NCBI GenBank assembly: GCA_016125085.1
Contig: WGMM01000028.1
Coordinates: 26,621 to 90,620 of the forward strand
Source of the DNA: a bacterium
GTDB taxonomy: Bacteria > Planctomycetota > Planctomycetia > Isosphaerales > Isosphaeraceae
DNA: 64,000 nt
Direction: 5' to 3'
Position numbers and translations under genes: made by a program. Within the stretch, counting starts at the first letter, position 1. Every line of letters starts with the position of its first letter. Positions 10,843 to 19,805 of this stretch are shown in pieces. The notes under the pieces are model-generated. The model was not told where the DNA came from, made no database searches, and was given only the letters and a program-made list of their open reading frames with translations.

Positions 10843-11955
10843 TCAGGTGGACCACTTGGCAAGCAGATCCCGCGAAAAAGCCTGATAACGGCCCTCCACG
10901 ATCGCCTGCCGCGCCTGATCGACGAGCCTCTGCAGGAACGTCAGATTGTGGATCGAGGCGAGAATCGGCCCGACCATTTCCCCGGCCATGAACATATGCC
11001 GCAGGAACCCGCGCGAATAATTCCGGCAGGCCACGCATGGGCAGCCTTCTTCCAGGGGCCGCGTGTCTTCCTTGTGGGCAGCGTTACGAAGCCGAACCGT
11101 GCCTTCGAACGTCATGCACGAGGCGTTGCGGCCGTTGCGAGTCGGCCAGACACAGTCGAACATGTCGATGCCGTGCTCCACGGCGACGAGGATGTCCTCC
11201 GGCCGGCCCACGCCCATCAGGTAGCGGGGCTTGTCCCAGGGCAGCTTCGGCGTCGAAACTCGAAGGGCCTCGTGCACGGCCTCGCGGTCTTCGCCGACGC
11301 TGACGCCGCCTACGGCGTATCCCGGAAAGTCCATGGCCACAAGCTCTTCGGCGCAGCGTTCGCGAAGGTCGCGGTGCGGGCCGCCCTGGGTGATCGCGAA
11401 CAGGGCCTGATCGGGTTTCGTGTGAGCTTCACGACAGCGGCGGGCCCAGCGCACGGTGCGCCTGACTGCCGCATCGATCTCTTCCTTCTCGGCCGGCAGT
11501 TTCGGGCAATGATCCAGGCACATGGCTACGTCGGCACCCAGGTTTTCCTGGATGTGCATGGCCGATTCGGGCGTGAGTTCGAACTTGCGGCCGTCCAGGT
11601 GCGACGAAAAAACGACGCCCTTTTCGGTCATCTTGCAGCGATCGGCCAGGCTGAAGACCTGAAAGCCGCCGGAGTCGGTCAGGATCGGGCCTGGCCACGA
11701 CATGAAGGCATGCAGGCCGCCGAGCTTGGCGACGGTCTCATCACCCGGGCGGATCGCCAGGTGATAGGTGTTGGCCAGGATCATGTCCGCGCCGGTTTCA
11801 CGGACCTGCTGTGCCAGAATGCCTTTGACGGAACCCTGGGTCCCCACCGGCATGAAAGCCGGTGTGCGGACCGTTCCGTGGGGCAGGTGAATCAGGCCCG
11901 TGCGTGCCGAACAAGAGGGGTCGGCGGCACGGATTTCCAGTCGAAGGGCCGACAT
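10843..11955 (-). CDS. tgt: tRNA-guanine transglycosylase
   Basis: Tgt (370 residues) exchanges guanine at position 34 of tRNAs with GUN anticodons for the queuosine precursor preQ1. Seen: GTVRTPAFMPVGTQGSVKG near 28-46; ILTDSGGFQVFSL near 91-103 carrying an active-site Asp; the nucleophile region MFDCVWPTRNGRN near 266-278; and the zinc site CPCVACRNYSRGFLRH near 308-323. All catalytic features are intact and the length matches bacterial Tgt (about 375). It begins 12 bases after the TPR/alpha-CTD gene and precedes yajC. A QueC-like gene appears at the right end of the window, consistent with a queuosine pathway in this organism. Confidence 0.97.
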   Translation of the reverse strand: MSALRLEIRAADPSCSARTGLIHLPHGTVRTPAFMPVGTQGSVKGILAQQVRETGADMILANTYHLAIRPGDETVAKLGGLHAFMSWPGPILTDSGGFQVFSLADRCKMTEKGVVFSSHLDGRKFELTPESAMHIQENLGADVAMCLDHCPKLPAEKEEIDAAVRRTVRWARRCREAHTKPDQALFAITQGGPHRDLRERCAEELVAMDFPGYAVGGVSVGEDREAVHEALRVSTPKLPWDKPRYLMGVGRPEDILVAVEHGIDMFDCVWPTRNGRNASCMTFEGTVRLRNAAHKEDTRPLEEGCPCVACRNYSRGFLRHMFMAGEMVGPILASIHNLTFLQRLVDQARQAIVEGRYQAFSRDLLAKWST

Positions 11956-11967
11956 CGACTGAGGGGG

Positions 11968-13299
11968 TCAGTCGTTGCGGAGCTTCAGGCCGAGCCCGGT
12001 GAGCTTTTCCCGGACCTCGTTCAGCGAGGTGACGCCGAAGTTCTTGCATTCCATGAGCTTGTCGCCGGTGAACGAGACAAGCTCGCCGAGCGTGCCGATG
12101 TTCAGCTTCGACATGCACTTGCGGGCCCGGACGGAGAGGTTCAGCACGCTCAGCGGCTGGCTCATCAGGGCCTTGAGTTCCGGCGAAACTTCTTCCATCG
12201 GTTCCACGTGACGTTCGGAAGTCTGGCGCGGGGCCTCGAGAGCCATACCGAGCCGCAACTTCTTCGTCTGCATCATTTCCTTGATTTCGTTGAGCGAAGT
12301 CTCGCCGAAATTCTTGGACGAAAGCAGGGCGTGTTCGGTGATCCGCGTGAGGTCGCCGAGCGTGCGGATGTTCATCTTCCGCAGGCAGTTGCGGCTGCGG
12401 ACGGAGAGCTCGAAGTCGGTCACCGGGGTGCCGTAGACGGCGATCGTCGCCTGGATGTCCCGTTCGGCACCGTCGTCGATGATCTCGTTCAGGCTGGCCT
12501 GACAGTCACGCAGGAACAGGCGGGCCCGCTGGTGGCTGGGCAGCACGGCAAGAACCTGGCGGTAGCACTTCTCGGCTTCGCGGAATTTCTTCTCGTCTTC
12601 GTAGAGAATGCCGAGATTGATCAGGGCCGAGACCGGCACGGGCGGGCGCTGGATGCACTGCTTGTAGTACTCCATGGCCTTGTCGTCGTTGCCGAACAGG
12701 TCATTGATGTAGGCCAGTTCGAACAGGGCACCGGTGTGAAAGCGGTCGAGGGCGACCGATTTTTCGAGTTCTTCGGCGGCACCCTTGAGATCGCCGCCAA
12801 GGGCCATCATGCTGCCCTTCTGATAGAAATATTCAGCCGTTTCCAGGCCTGTCATTTCGTCCAGAATGGCTTTGGCCTTCTCGATTTCGCCGATGCGGCG
12901 ATAGCAGCCGGCCTTGTGAAGGCGTGAGTTGCGGACGTCGAATTCGGCCGCGGCCGAGCTTTCGAAGGCTTCGATGGCCTCTTTCCATCGTTGCTGATTT
13001 TCCAGGGCGATGCCGCGGAAGTAGTTCACCAGGCCCGACTTGCGGTCGACGACCTGGTTCAGCGATTCGAGAGCCTGGCTATGTTGGCCCATGAGGACGT
13101 GGGCGACGCCCAGACGCTGCAGGGAGTCGTCGTCGAGCTTGCCCTTGCTGCGTTCGCGGATGTTGGCGATCGCGTCACGCAGGGTGGCGTAACGGGATGG
13201 GTCGCGCGACAAGGCTTCCTTGAGGTCCGCGACCGTGTTGTGATCGAAGGGATTACGGTCCAAAAGGGTACGAACGTCGCTCGTGAATTGTTCAACCAT
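11968..13299 (-). CDS. TPR protein with two RNA polymerase alpha-CTD-like domains
   Basis: A 443-residue soluble protein. Residues about 20-290 are helical TPR-type repeats (for example LVNYFRGIALENQQRWKEAI and the block around GALFELAYINDLFGNDDKAM). Two alpha-CTD-like helix-hairpin-helix modules follow: LSVRSRNCLRKMNIRTLGDL ... SLNEIKEMM at about 295-340 and LSVRARKCMSKLNIGTLGEL ... SLNEVREKL at about 388-437. In RNA polymerase this fold binds UP-element DNA and activators; TPR plus alpha-CTD proteins are known from planctomycete genomes but have no settled role. I start at MVEQ (13299); the reading frame stays open upstream to 13473 but that part is basic, non-repetitive and not TPR-like. 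It heads the operon with tgt, yajC and secDF. Confidence 0.88.
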   Translation of the reverse strand: MVEQFTSDVRTLLDRNPFDHNTVADLKEALSRDPSRYATLRDAIANIRERSKGKLDDDSLQRLGVAHVLMGQHSQALESLNQVVDRKSGLVNYFRGIALENQQRWKEAIEAFESSAAAEFDVRNSRLHKAGCYRRIGEIEKAKAILDEMTGLETAEYFYQKGSMMALGGDLKGAAEELEKSVALDRFHTGALFELAYINDLFGNDDKAMEYYKQCIQRPPVPVSALINLGILYEDEKKFREAEKCYRQVLAVLPSHQRARLFLRDCQASLNEIIDDGAERDIQATIAVYGTPVTDFELSVRSRNCLRKMNIRTLGDLTRITEHALLSSKNFGETSLNEIKEMMQTKKLRLGMALEAPRQTSERHVEPMEEVSPELKALMSQPLSVLNLSVRARKCMSKLNIGTLGELVSFTGDKLMECKNFGVTSLNEVREKLTGLGLKLRND

Positions 13300-13698
13300 G
13301 TCCCAGGCTTGCCCCATCCGGATCGATATGCATAGCGGACCGACGGGCGTTCTTGCCCGTGACCGTGTCGAAACGGACAATATAACAAGCGGGCGAGGAA
13401 TTTCCCAGAGTTTTTTCTTGACGGGGAATTTCACGCAGATAAGCGGGAGGCTCGGGCTTCGATGCGGGGACATCGTAATTGCCGGTCCGAGACTGGCTTT
13501 TCCGGCATGTGATTCGATTCAGTCGCAGACGCATCCGGCATGTTTTCGCTTTCGGGGCCGGACTCTCCTGTTCGACGACCGGGAGACTCGGATTCGGCGG
13601 TCGCGGAATTCCCTGTCACCAGGTTCGACGCTATAATGTCCTTCAATTGAAATCTGCATGCCGTGAACGAGCTGCCAGAGAAACCTGAAGGGCTTCGG
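13300..13698. other. Divergent intergenic region between TPR/alpha-CTD gene and rimO
   Basis: About 400 bases with no convincing gene in any frame. It contains the rimO promoter at its right end and an AT-rich patch near 13379-13410 that may serve the minus-strand operon, but I see no convincing -35 element for the latter. Confidence 0.5.
13609..13637 (+). promoter_or_regulatory. Probable promoter of the rimO operon
   Basis: A perfect TATAAT at 13632-13637 lies about 60 bases before the rimO start. The sequence 17 bases upstream (TTCCCT at 13609-13614) is only a weak -35 match. Confidence 0.5.
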
Positions 13699-15159
13699 AT
13701 GAGTGACGAATCGACCGACATCAAGGCGACCTTTTCGTTCGTAAGTCTTGGCTGTGCCAAGAATCTGGTCGATTCCGAGCGCATGCTCGGCCTGTTGGCG
13801 CAAGATGGTTACGTGCTGGTTCCCGAGACCGAGTCGCCGGATCTGGTGATCGTCAACACTTGCGGCTTCATCGACGTCGCCCGGCAGGAATCGATGTCCG
13901 TGATCCGCGAGATGGTCGACCGCAAGAACGCCGGCGACCTGAAAGGCGTGATCGTGGCGGGTTGCCTGGCCGAGCGGTTCAAGGACAATCTGCTGGTCGA
14001 AGAGCCGGGTATTGACCAGGTGGTGGGCGTGTTCGGGCGTGAGGAGATCAGCCAGGCTGCCGGGCGGATCGTCGGCGGGCTCGTCGAGCAGCGCACGATC
14101 TTCAACCCGGCACCGATCCGGGCTCAGGACGACACCGCGCGGCTGCGGATCACGCCCCGGCACATGGCGTATCTGAAAGTGTCCGAAGGCTGCGACAGGC
14201 TGTGCACCTTCTGCGCGATTCCGGGCATGCGGGGCAAGCACGTCACCAAGCCGATGGACGAAGTGGTGCGCGAGGCTCAGGAACTGGTCGCCGACGGCGT
14301 GAAAGAGCTGATCCTCGTCGCGCAGGACATGACCTACTACGGCATGGACCTTTATGGCCGGCCGAGACTGGCGGAACTGCTGCAGCGGCTGGAAACGGAA
14401 GTGGAAGGGCTGGCCTGGATCCGCATTCTTTACTGTTACCCGCAGTTCTTCACGGACGAGCTGTACGAAACGCTCGGCTCTGCGAAGAAGATTCTGCCCT
14501 ATCTCGATATGCCGCTTCAGCATATCGATGACCGGGTCCTGCGGCGGATGAACCGGCGGCACACTCGTGCACAGACGGAATCGATCATTGACCGGCTGCG
14601 CACGACGATACCGAACCTGATTCTGCGGACGACGTTCATCGTCGGCTTCCCGGGCGAGACGGACGACGAATTCGCCACTCTGGCGGATTTCGTCGAAGCC
14701 AAAAAGTTCGAACGGATGGGCGTGTTCGTCTACTCCGACGAGCCAGGGACGCCGGCCTTCAAGCTGCCGGGCCGCATCGCCGAAGAGGTCAAGCTCGCGC
14801 GTCAGGAGAAGCTGATGAGCATTCAGCGGCCGATCGCCGAGGCGATCAATGCCCGTTTCATCGGTCAGGATATGGACGTGATCATCGATTCGCCCGCGCC
14901 GGGCGGCAGGGGGCGAGCCAAAGCCTGGATCGGCCGCGGTTTCGCCGATGCGCCGGATGTCGACGGCGTGGTGCTGGTGAAGGGCAGGAACCTGGTGCCC
15001 GGCGATCTCGTGCCGTGCCGGATCGAGGCGACGGAAGGCTACGACATGATCGCTACGGCCCTGGCTGAGCCCGACCGGCCTGAACGTGCCCCGCGCAAGC
15101 CCCGCAAATCGAGCGGCCCGGGCGGGCCGGACAAGCCGCGTCTGCCGATTCTGGGTTGA
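13699..15159 (+). CDS. rimO: Ribosomal protein uS12 methylthiotransferase RimO
   Basis: Radical-SAM enzyme that adds a methylthio group to an Asp of ribosomal protein S12. Seen: N-terminal UPF0004 domain with the three Fe-S cysteines in VSLGCAKNLVDSE, NTCGFIDVA and VAGCLAERF; the radical-SAM motif CDRLCTFCAIPGMRGK (CX3CX2C); SLGCAKN and the Asp-rich distal part separate RimO from MiaB; a C-terminal TRAM-like region with VDGVVLVKG. The start ATG 13699 has GAAGGG upstream; the in-frame GTG 13663 has no ribosome-binding site. After the TRAM domain there is a short basic proline-rich tail (ERAPRKPRKSSG). First gene of a plus-strand run with pgsA and uppP. Confidence 0.95.
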   Translation: MSDESTDIKATFSFVSLGCAKNLVDSERMLGLLAQDGYVLVPETESPDLVIVNTCGFIDVARQESMSVIREMVDRKNAGDLKGVIVAGCLAERFKDNLLVEEPGIDQVVGVFGREEISQAAGRIVGGLVEQRTIFNPAPIRAQDDTARLRITPRHMAYLKVSEGCDRLCTFCAIPGMRGKHVTKPMDEVVREAQELVADGVKELILVAQDMTYYGMDLYGRPRLAELLQRLETEVEGLAWIRILYCYPQFFTDELYETLGSAKKILPYLDMPLQHIDDRVLRRMNRRHTRAQTESIIDRLRTTIPNLILRTTFIVGFPGETDDEFATLADFVEAKKFERMGVFVYSDEPGTPAFKLPGRIAEEVKLARQEKLMSIQRPIAEAINARFIGQDMDVIIDSPAPGGRGRAKAWIGRGFADAPDVDGVVLVKGRNLVPGDLVPCRIEATEGYDMIATALAEPDRPERAPRKPRKSSGPGGPDKPRLPILG

Positions 15160-15193
15160 CCCCGCAGCGATACCGAAACTGAAACGAATTCCG

Positions 15194-15784
15194 ATGACCG
15201 AACCGAAGCCCGGAACTCAGGCCCGTGAGCCTCTCTGGACGATCCCGAACATTTTGAGCCTGGGGCGGCTGGCCTTCACGGCCGTAATTCTCTGGGCGAT
15301 CGACACAGCCCATTGGGACGCGGCGATCGTTCTGTTCGTGATCGCGGCCCTGACCGACTGGTTCGATGGCTGGATCGCACGCAAGTTCAATCAGGCCACG
15401 GTGCTGGGGCGGCAGCTCGATCCGCTGGTGGACAAGATCGTCGTCATCGCCGTGCTCATCCACCTGGCCGCTCTGCCGGGCAGTGGTGTGCGGCCATGGA
15501 TGGTCAGCGTGATCCTGGCGAGGGAACTGATCATTCAGGCCCTGAGGAGCCATCTGGAATCGGCCTCGGTCGGTTTCGGGGCCAAGATGGCCGGCAAGTT
15601 GAAGATGGCGTTCCAGTGTTTCGCGATCGTGGCCGTACTCTGGGTTTTCCGCGAGGGCGGGGCCGAGGCTGTGCCGACCCTGGCGACACTACGCGACGTG
15701 CTGGTCTGGACGGCCGTCGGTTTGACGATTTACAGCGGCGGGGCCTATCTGGCGCGAGCCCGGACCCTTTTCGAGAACGTCTGA
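15194..15784 (+). CDS. pgsA: CDP-diacylglycerol-glycerol-3-phosphate 3-phosphatidyltransferase
   Basis: A 196-residue inner-membrane enzyme making phosphatidylglycerol phosphate from CDP-diacylglycerol. The CDP-alcohol phosphatidyltransferase signature is complete: DGWIAR, then eight residues, GRQLD, then PLVD (DGX2ARX8GX3DX3D) at about residues 60-82. PNILSLGRL near 20-28 is the usual PgsA N-terminus and four to five hydrophobic segments follow. The start ATG 15194 leaves a 34-base gap after rimO; earlier in-frame codons overlap rimO and encode non-membrane sequence. A related CDP-alcohol transferase cannot be fully excluded, but length and N-terminus favour PgsA. Confidence 0.9.
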   Translation: MTEPKPGTQAREPLWTIPNILSLGRLAFTAVILWAIDTAHWDAAIVLFVIAALTDWFDGWIARKFNQATVLGRQLDPLVDKIVVIAVLIHLAALPGSGVRPWMVSVILARELIIQALRSHLESASVGFGAKMAGKLKMAFQCFAIVAVLWVFREGGAEAVPTLATLRDVLVWTAVGLTIYSGGAYLARARTLFENV

Positions 15785-15799
15785 GAAAGGGGCCCGCGG

Positions 15800-16693
15800 G
15801 TGAACTTCGGAATTGTCGACTGGGCGGAAGCTGTAGTTCTTGGGCTGATTCAGGGGCTTACGGAGTTTTTGCCGGTTTCGAGCGATGGGCACCTTGCGCT
15901 GGGGCAAGCGATGTTCGACCTGCTTCGGGGGGAGCGTCGCCCAGGGTCGGACAAGCTGCTGCTGGACGTGATTCTCCACCTTGGGACGCTCGTCGCGGTA
16001 CTGGTTTACTATCGCGACTGGTTCCGGCCGCTGCTTTCGTTCCGGCGAGGGGACCAGAATCAGGAACCGGCGGCGCTGAGCGGGCCGATCGCGGCGAGCT
16101 ATGTGCCTCAAACTTTTCAGGCTTTCACTCGGGTGGCGCTGCTGGCTGTCGTTGCGACGATCCCGACAGGAGTCGTCGGCCTGGCGGTGAAGAAGATCTT
16201 CGAGCAGGCACATGATTCCCTGACGGCCGCTGCACTCGGATTCTGGTTCACGGCGATCGTGCTGCGGTGGTCGCAGAAGCGGGAAGGCGGCGATAAGACG
16301 CTCGGCACGATGACTTTGACGGATGCCTTTCTGATCGGCCTGGCGCAATCGATCGCGCCCCTGCCGGGTGTCAGTCGCAGCGGAATGACGGTGTCGGCGG
16401 CGCTGGCGCGGGGGCTGGACCGTTCCTGGGCCGCGATTTTCTCGCTCTGGATGTCGATCCCGGCGATCCTGGGCGCGGTGGTCATGGAAGCGAAAGATCT
16501 GGCCGAGACCGATTCGCCGGATATGAAAATCATCGCCATCGGGCTTGTCGGGTCTGTCGTTTCGGGCATCGTGGGCTATGGGGCCATTCTCTGGCTCGTG
16601 CGACTGGTGAAAGCCCGCAAGCTTCAGTATTTCTCGTATTACTTGTTCGCTCTTGGTGCCGTCGTCCTGGCCTGGGCATTCGCACGAGGCTGA
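15800..16693 (+). CDS. uppP: Undecaprenyl-diphosphatase UppP (BacA)
   Basis: A 297-residue polytopic membrane phosphatase that recycles undecaprenyl pyrophosphate to the monophosphate carrier used for peptidoglycan and other glycans. Seen: GLIQGLTEFLPVSSDGHL at about 15-32 (the (E/Q)E-type and SS motifs) and PLPGVSRSGMTVSAAL at about 189-204 (PGxSRSGxT). About seven to eight hydrophobic segments. The start is GTG 15800, preceded by GAGAAAGGGG. In most UppP proteins SGHL follows the SS; here it is SSDGHL, a known variant. Sits 15 bases after pgsA, so probably co-transcribed. Confidence 0.95.
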   Translation: MNFGIVDWAEAVVLGLIQGLTEFLPVSSDGHLALGQAMFDLLRGERRPGSDKLLLDVILHLGTLVAVLVYYRDWFRPLLSFRRGDQNQEPAALSGPIAASYVPQTFQAFTRVALLAVVATIPTGVVGLAVKKIFEQAHDSLTAAALGFWFTAIVLRWSQKREGGDKTLGTMTLTDAFLIGLAQSIAPLPGVSRSGMTVSAALARGLDRSWAAIFSLWMSIPAILGAVVMEAKDLAETDSPDMKIIAIGLVGSVVSGIVGYGAILWLVRLVKARKLQYFSYYLFALGAVVLAWAFARG

Positions 16694-16711
16694 TTCCGTT
16701 CGGGGTTCGCG

Positions 16712-19700
16712 ATGATTCAGCTCTGGCTCGCCACGCCCGCCACGCTCGAACGCCACTGGGCGGACCTTTCGAGCGATCTCGGGCTCGTCGTGCTTCAACC
16801 TGGCGATCCGCAGGGGCGAAGGCAGGGTGATGAGGTTGTAAGCCTGCAAAGATTGTGCCTGAAGCTGCTGCGTGAGGCCGGGATTTCTGTGGGAACCCTG
16901 TTCGAACGTGCTCAGATCGACGAAGTGATCCGGGCGGCGCTGAGGGACGAGCGGTGCTCGTCGATTGCCGAATATCAGGGCGTGCTTCGGCGGCCGGGCA
17001 TGGTGAGACGGCTTTCGGACCGGCTCAAGCGCACGGCGGCTCAGGATTATGCCGACCCGGAGGCTCTGCCCTGGTTCGCGGACATTTCGCTGGAAACGCT
17101 GCGGGCTGTTTATCGTGAATACCTGGCAGCCGCTGGAGGAATCGACGTACCGGGGCTTTTTCTGCGTTTTCTGGCCGAATCGCAAGCGCCGAGGCTACAG
17201 GGCGCGATCGACCGCTGGCACGAAAAACTGAGCGACCGGTTCGGCAGCAGGTATGCGCTAGTCATCCCCGCGGCAGACCGGCTTCTGGAAGACGATCTCA
17301 AGTTCGAGCGTGCGATTTCGATGCTGCTGTTCGACCGGTTTCCGGAAGTTCATCTTGGGGCACACGTCTGGCCCGACGACGACCCGGCCCGCGTGCAGAA
17401 TCTGGCCGAAGGGTGGATGGCCGTGGGAGCAGGGCTCCAGCCGATCGAACCGGCGCAGGACGTTCCGGAATGCTGGTTTTGCGATACCAATGAGAAGCCC
17501 GCGCGCGAAGCTCTTATAGATACGAAGCGTCTGCGGTTCGTGAAGACGCGGGATGATCAGGCCGAGATCGCGCTGATTACGGAACATGTGAGCGGCTTGA
17601 TCGAAGGCGGCATTCCGCCGGGCGAGATCGAGATTCGCACACCGCTTCAGGGCACGTTCGTCGATCATTTGCGAGAAAGTCTCGAACGGGCCGGAGTGAC
17701 CGTGGTCCCGCCGATGTCGCGGGTGATCGATAGCCCGCAGGTTCGCACCGTTCTGGATATGGCCGAGGCGATCGCGGCGGACTGGCCCACGGAGGCCCTG
17801 GCGGACGTGCTGCGGCACCCCAGTTTTCGGAAAGAGGCATTCGCCGTCGAAGTGACCGAGCTGGATATTGCCAGGATGGCCCTGGCGATCGAACGGCTGG
17901 GTAACGTCAACGGGATCGAGTTGATTCGCCGGATGCTGCTCGTCCGGCTTGACGAAGACGCCGCCCGCCGACGCGATACCCAGGCCGATTTCGGCCACGC
18001 CCTGATGGCCGTCGAGGCTTTGACGAATCTGGAGACGGCTCTGGCCGCACCGGCACAGGAAGGCGACTGGGAATCGCGGGTCAGTGAATTGGTGAGTTAT
18101 CTGCAGGCGCTGTTCGACGAGAATTTTCTGGCTGAGACAGCCGTTCGGAACTTGCTGGAGTGCCTGGAAAACGGTGTCGGAGCGGCGCTTTCGGGCGACC
18201 GGTCGCCGTGGTCATGGACGGACTTCCTGCGTGAAGCCCAGCTCCGGGCCGAGTCGCGTTTCCTGACGCCCGCCGGCAGCGAATCGGCGGCTGTCAAAAT
18301 CGGCGTCGGGGAGTCAGACGCGGCTTTGCCCGTCCGGCATCTCGTGCTGGCGGGTATGACGGAAGGCCATTACCCGAGCCGGGCGAAGATTCGAGACGCC
18401 CTGATGCGATCCGACGAAGTCGATCTGCAGGCCCTTTACGCCAGCCAGATGCGGCGTTTCCGCGAAGCGGTCGGCGCGGCTTCGGAGACGCTCTGGATCA
18501 GCTGGCACAGCCGCAACGAGCAGGGGATCGAGACCGAGCCGTGCGGGTTTCTCCGCCAGGTGCCATGGGAATCCATCAAGCCCGTGGCTCGGATTCCGGC
18601 CGAGTTCGAGCCGGATCCGGAAATTCTGCATGCCGTCGAAGCCGCTTCGCTGAGAATACGTAGCCGGGGCGGTCCGTTTGACGGCGAACTCATGAGTCCG
18701 CTGGCTTCGAACGCTCTGGCGAACCGGTTCGGGCCTGATTTCACTTTCAGCGCATCCTCTCTGGAGGCCTTCTCGCTCTGCCCGTTCCGGTTCTTCGGAA
18801 ATTACGTGCTCGGGCTTGGGGGTGAGGAGATCGACGACGACCTGGCCACCGATTACAGGGCCGAAGGTGAGGCGATCCACGCCGTGCTGGAAGACCTCCA
18901 TCGGTCGATGCCGGTCGCAGGGATCGTCGCATTGAGCGACGATGCGATCCACGCGAAGCTCGAACAGCTTGTGGCGCAGCGTCATCCATGCCCGCCCCGG
19001 CTGGCTTCGTCGGATCTGGGCCGGGCCCGCTGGGAAGTGCAGAATCTGCGCATCGTGACGAAACTTTCAGCCTATTCGCGTCAGATCCGGCGCGATCTCG
19101 AACCGCCTTCGGCCCGGGCCAGAGGAAAGTCGAACGCGGCGACCCTCTTCGATGGTGATTTCGAAGTATTGCAGTGCGAGCTTCGGTCAGGCTCGGACCG
19201 GGGCGGGCTCGAGCGACTCACGATCGATGCGGACGCAGGCGGAGTGCGTTTCCGGATCGGCGGACGTATCGACCGGATCGACGGCGTGCCGCGCGGCGAT
19301 GTGCGGGGCGTTCGGCTGATCGATTACAAAACCGGGTCGCAGATTACCGAAAACGACGTGAAGGCCCGGCTTCATCTTCAACTGCCGATTTACGCGATGA
19401 TGGTGCACCAGAGCCGTTTCGGAGCCGTCGAGTACCACGTGGAAGATCTCGGCTTCTGGTATCTGAAGGGGGCGACCGGCGGTTATCGGTCCATCCGTGA
19501 ATGGGTTTCGCCCGGTGCTCCGCTCGATATCGAAATTCTGCGGATCGAACTCGAGCCTTTTCTGAGGACGCTGGTGGCCGACCTGCGAGCCGGGCGATTC
19601 CCGGTGCGGCCGCGTGTATTCGGATGCGAAGACCGCTGCGACCTGGCCGAATTGTGCCGCATTCGCGAACGGCGTGCACGCAAGCGGACCCCGGAAAAGG

Positions 19701-19732
19701 GGTCAGACCCCTTTATTGCGGTCGAATCATGA
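16712..19732 (+). CDS. AddB-like PD-(D/E)XK nuclease with iron-sulfur cysteines
   Basis: A 1006-residue protein of the AddB/RexB kind: a helicase-like, mostly inactive N-terminal body joined to a C-terminal PD-(D/E)XK nuclease. Seen: no Walker A at the N-terminus; VLAGMTEGHYPSR near 545-557, typical of AddB-type helicase folds; SLCPFRFFGNY at about 688-698 with C690; nuclease core GGRIDRIDG near 850 and LIDYKTG with D871 and K873; LQLPIYAMM near 890; and GCEDRCDLAELC giving C972, C976 and C982. C690 plus these three match the four-cysteine Fe-S cluster that staples AddB nuclease domains. Partner of the downstream UvrD-like helicase in double-strand-break end resection. The last residues (EKGSDPFIAVES) are encoded by a REP-like repeat, so the natural C-terminus may have been altered. 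Confidence 0.85.
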   Translation: MIQLWLATPATLERHWADLSSDLGLVVLQPGDPQGRRQGDEVVSLQRLCLKLLREAGISVGTLFERAQIDEVIRAALRDERCSSIAEYQGVLRRPGMVRRLSDRLKRTAAQDYADPEALPWFADISLETLRAVYREYLAAAGGIDVPGLFLRFLAESQAPRLQGAIDRWHEKLSDRFGSRYALVIPAADRLLEDDLKFERAISMLLFDRFPEVHLGAHVWPDDDPARVQNLAEGWMAVGAGLQPIEPAQDVPECWFCDTNEKPAREALIDTKRLRFVKTRDDQAEIALITEHVSGLIEGGIPPGEIEIRTPLQGTFVDHLRESLERAGVTVVPPMSRVIDSPQVRTVLDMAEAIAADWPTEALADVLRHPSFRKEAFAVEVTELDIARMALAIERLGNVNGIELIRRMLLVRLDEDAARRRDTQADFGHALMAVEALTNLETALAAPAQEGDWESRVSELVSYLQALFDENFLAETAVRNLLECLENGVGAALSGDRSPWSWTDFLREAQLRAESRFLTPAGSESAAVKIGVGESDAALPVRHLVLAGMTEGHYPSRAKIRDALMRSDEVDLQALYASQMRRFREAVGAASETLWISWHSRNEQGIETEPCGFLRQVPWESIKPVARIPAEFEPDPEILHAVEAASLRIRSRGGPFDGELMSPLASNALANRFGPDFTFSASSLEAFSLCPFRFFGNYVLGLGGEEIDDDLATDYRAEGEAIHAVLEDLHRSMPVAGIVALSDDAIHAKLEQLVAQRHPCPPRLASSDLGRARWEVQNLRIVTKLSAYSRQIRRDLEPPSARARGKSNAATLFDGDFEVLQCELRSGSDRGGLERLTIDADAGGVRFRIGGRIDRIDGVPRGDVRGVRLIDYKTGSQITENDVKARLHLQLPIYAMMVHQSRFGAVEYHVEDLGFWYLKGATGGYRSIREWVSPGAPLDIEILRIELEPFLRTLVADLRAGRFPVRPRVFGCEDRCDLAELCRIRERRARKRTPEKGSDPFIAVES
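19695..19715 (+). repeat. REP-like palindrome, copy 1 (inside the AddB-like stop region)
   Basis: AAAGGGGTC, central A, GACCCCTTT: a perfect 9-bp palindrome around one base. It lies in the reading frame and encodes EKGSDPF at the C-terminus of the nuclease. With copy 2 it forms an inverted pair. Confidence 0.85.
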
Positions 19733-19742
19733 CTCGGGACCG

Positions 19743-19780
19743 AAAAAGGGGTCTGACCCCTTTTTTCTTGACCCCTTTTT
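19743..19780 (-). repeat. REP-like palindrome, copy 2, plus a half copy
   Basis: AAAAAGGGGTC, central T, GACCCCTTTTT: an 11-bp perfect palindrome, the reverse complement orientation of copy 1 (central T instead of A). A further half-site GACCCCTTTTT follows at 19770-19780. Because a T-run follows the stem, this unit may also act as a transcription terminator or attenuator between the two helicase/nuclease genes. Confidence 0.85.
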
Positions 19781-19805
19781 GCTCTGATGAATCCGGAGCC
19801 CGCTG

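Noticed and set aside
10948..12927. A 659-codon open frame on the plus strand
   Set aside because: Antisense to tgt and the TPR/alpha-CTD gene, which are both firmly identified.
13418..13446. TTGACG as a plus-strand promoter in the rimO upstream gap
   Set aside because: No acceptable -10 element at 16-18 bases; the TATAAT at 13632 is a better candidate.
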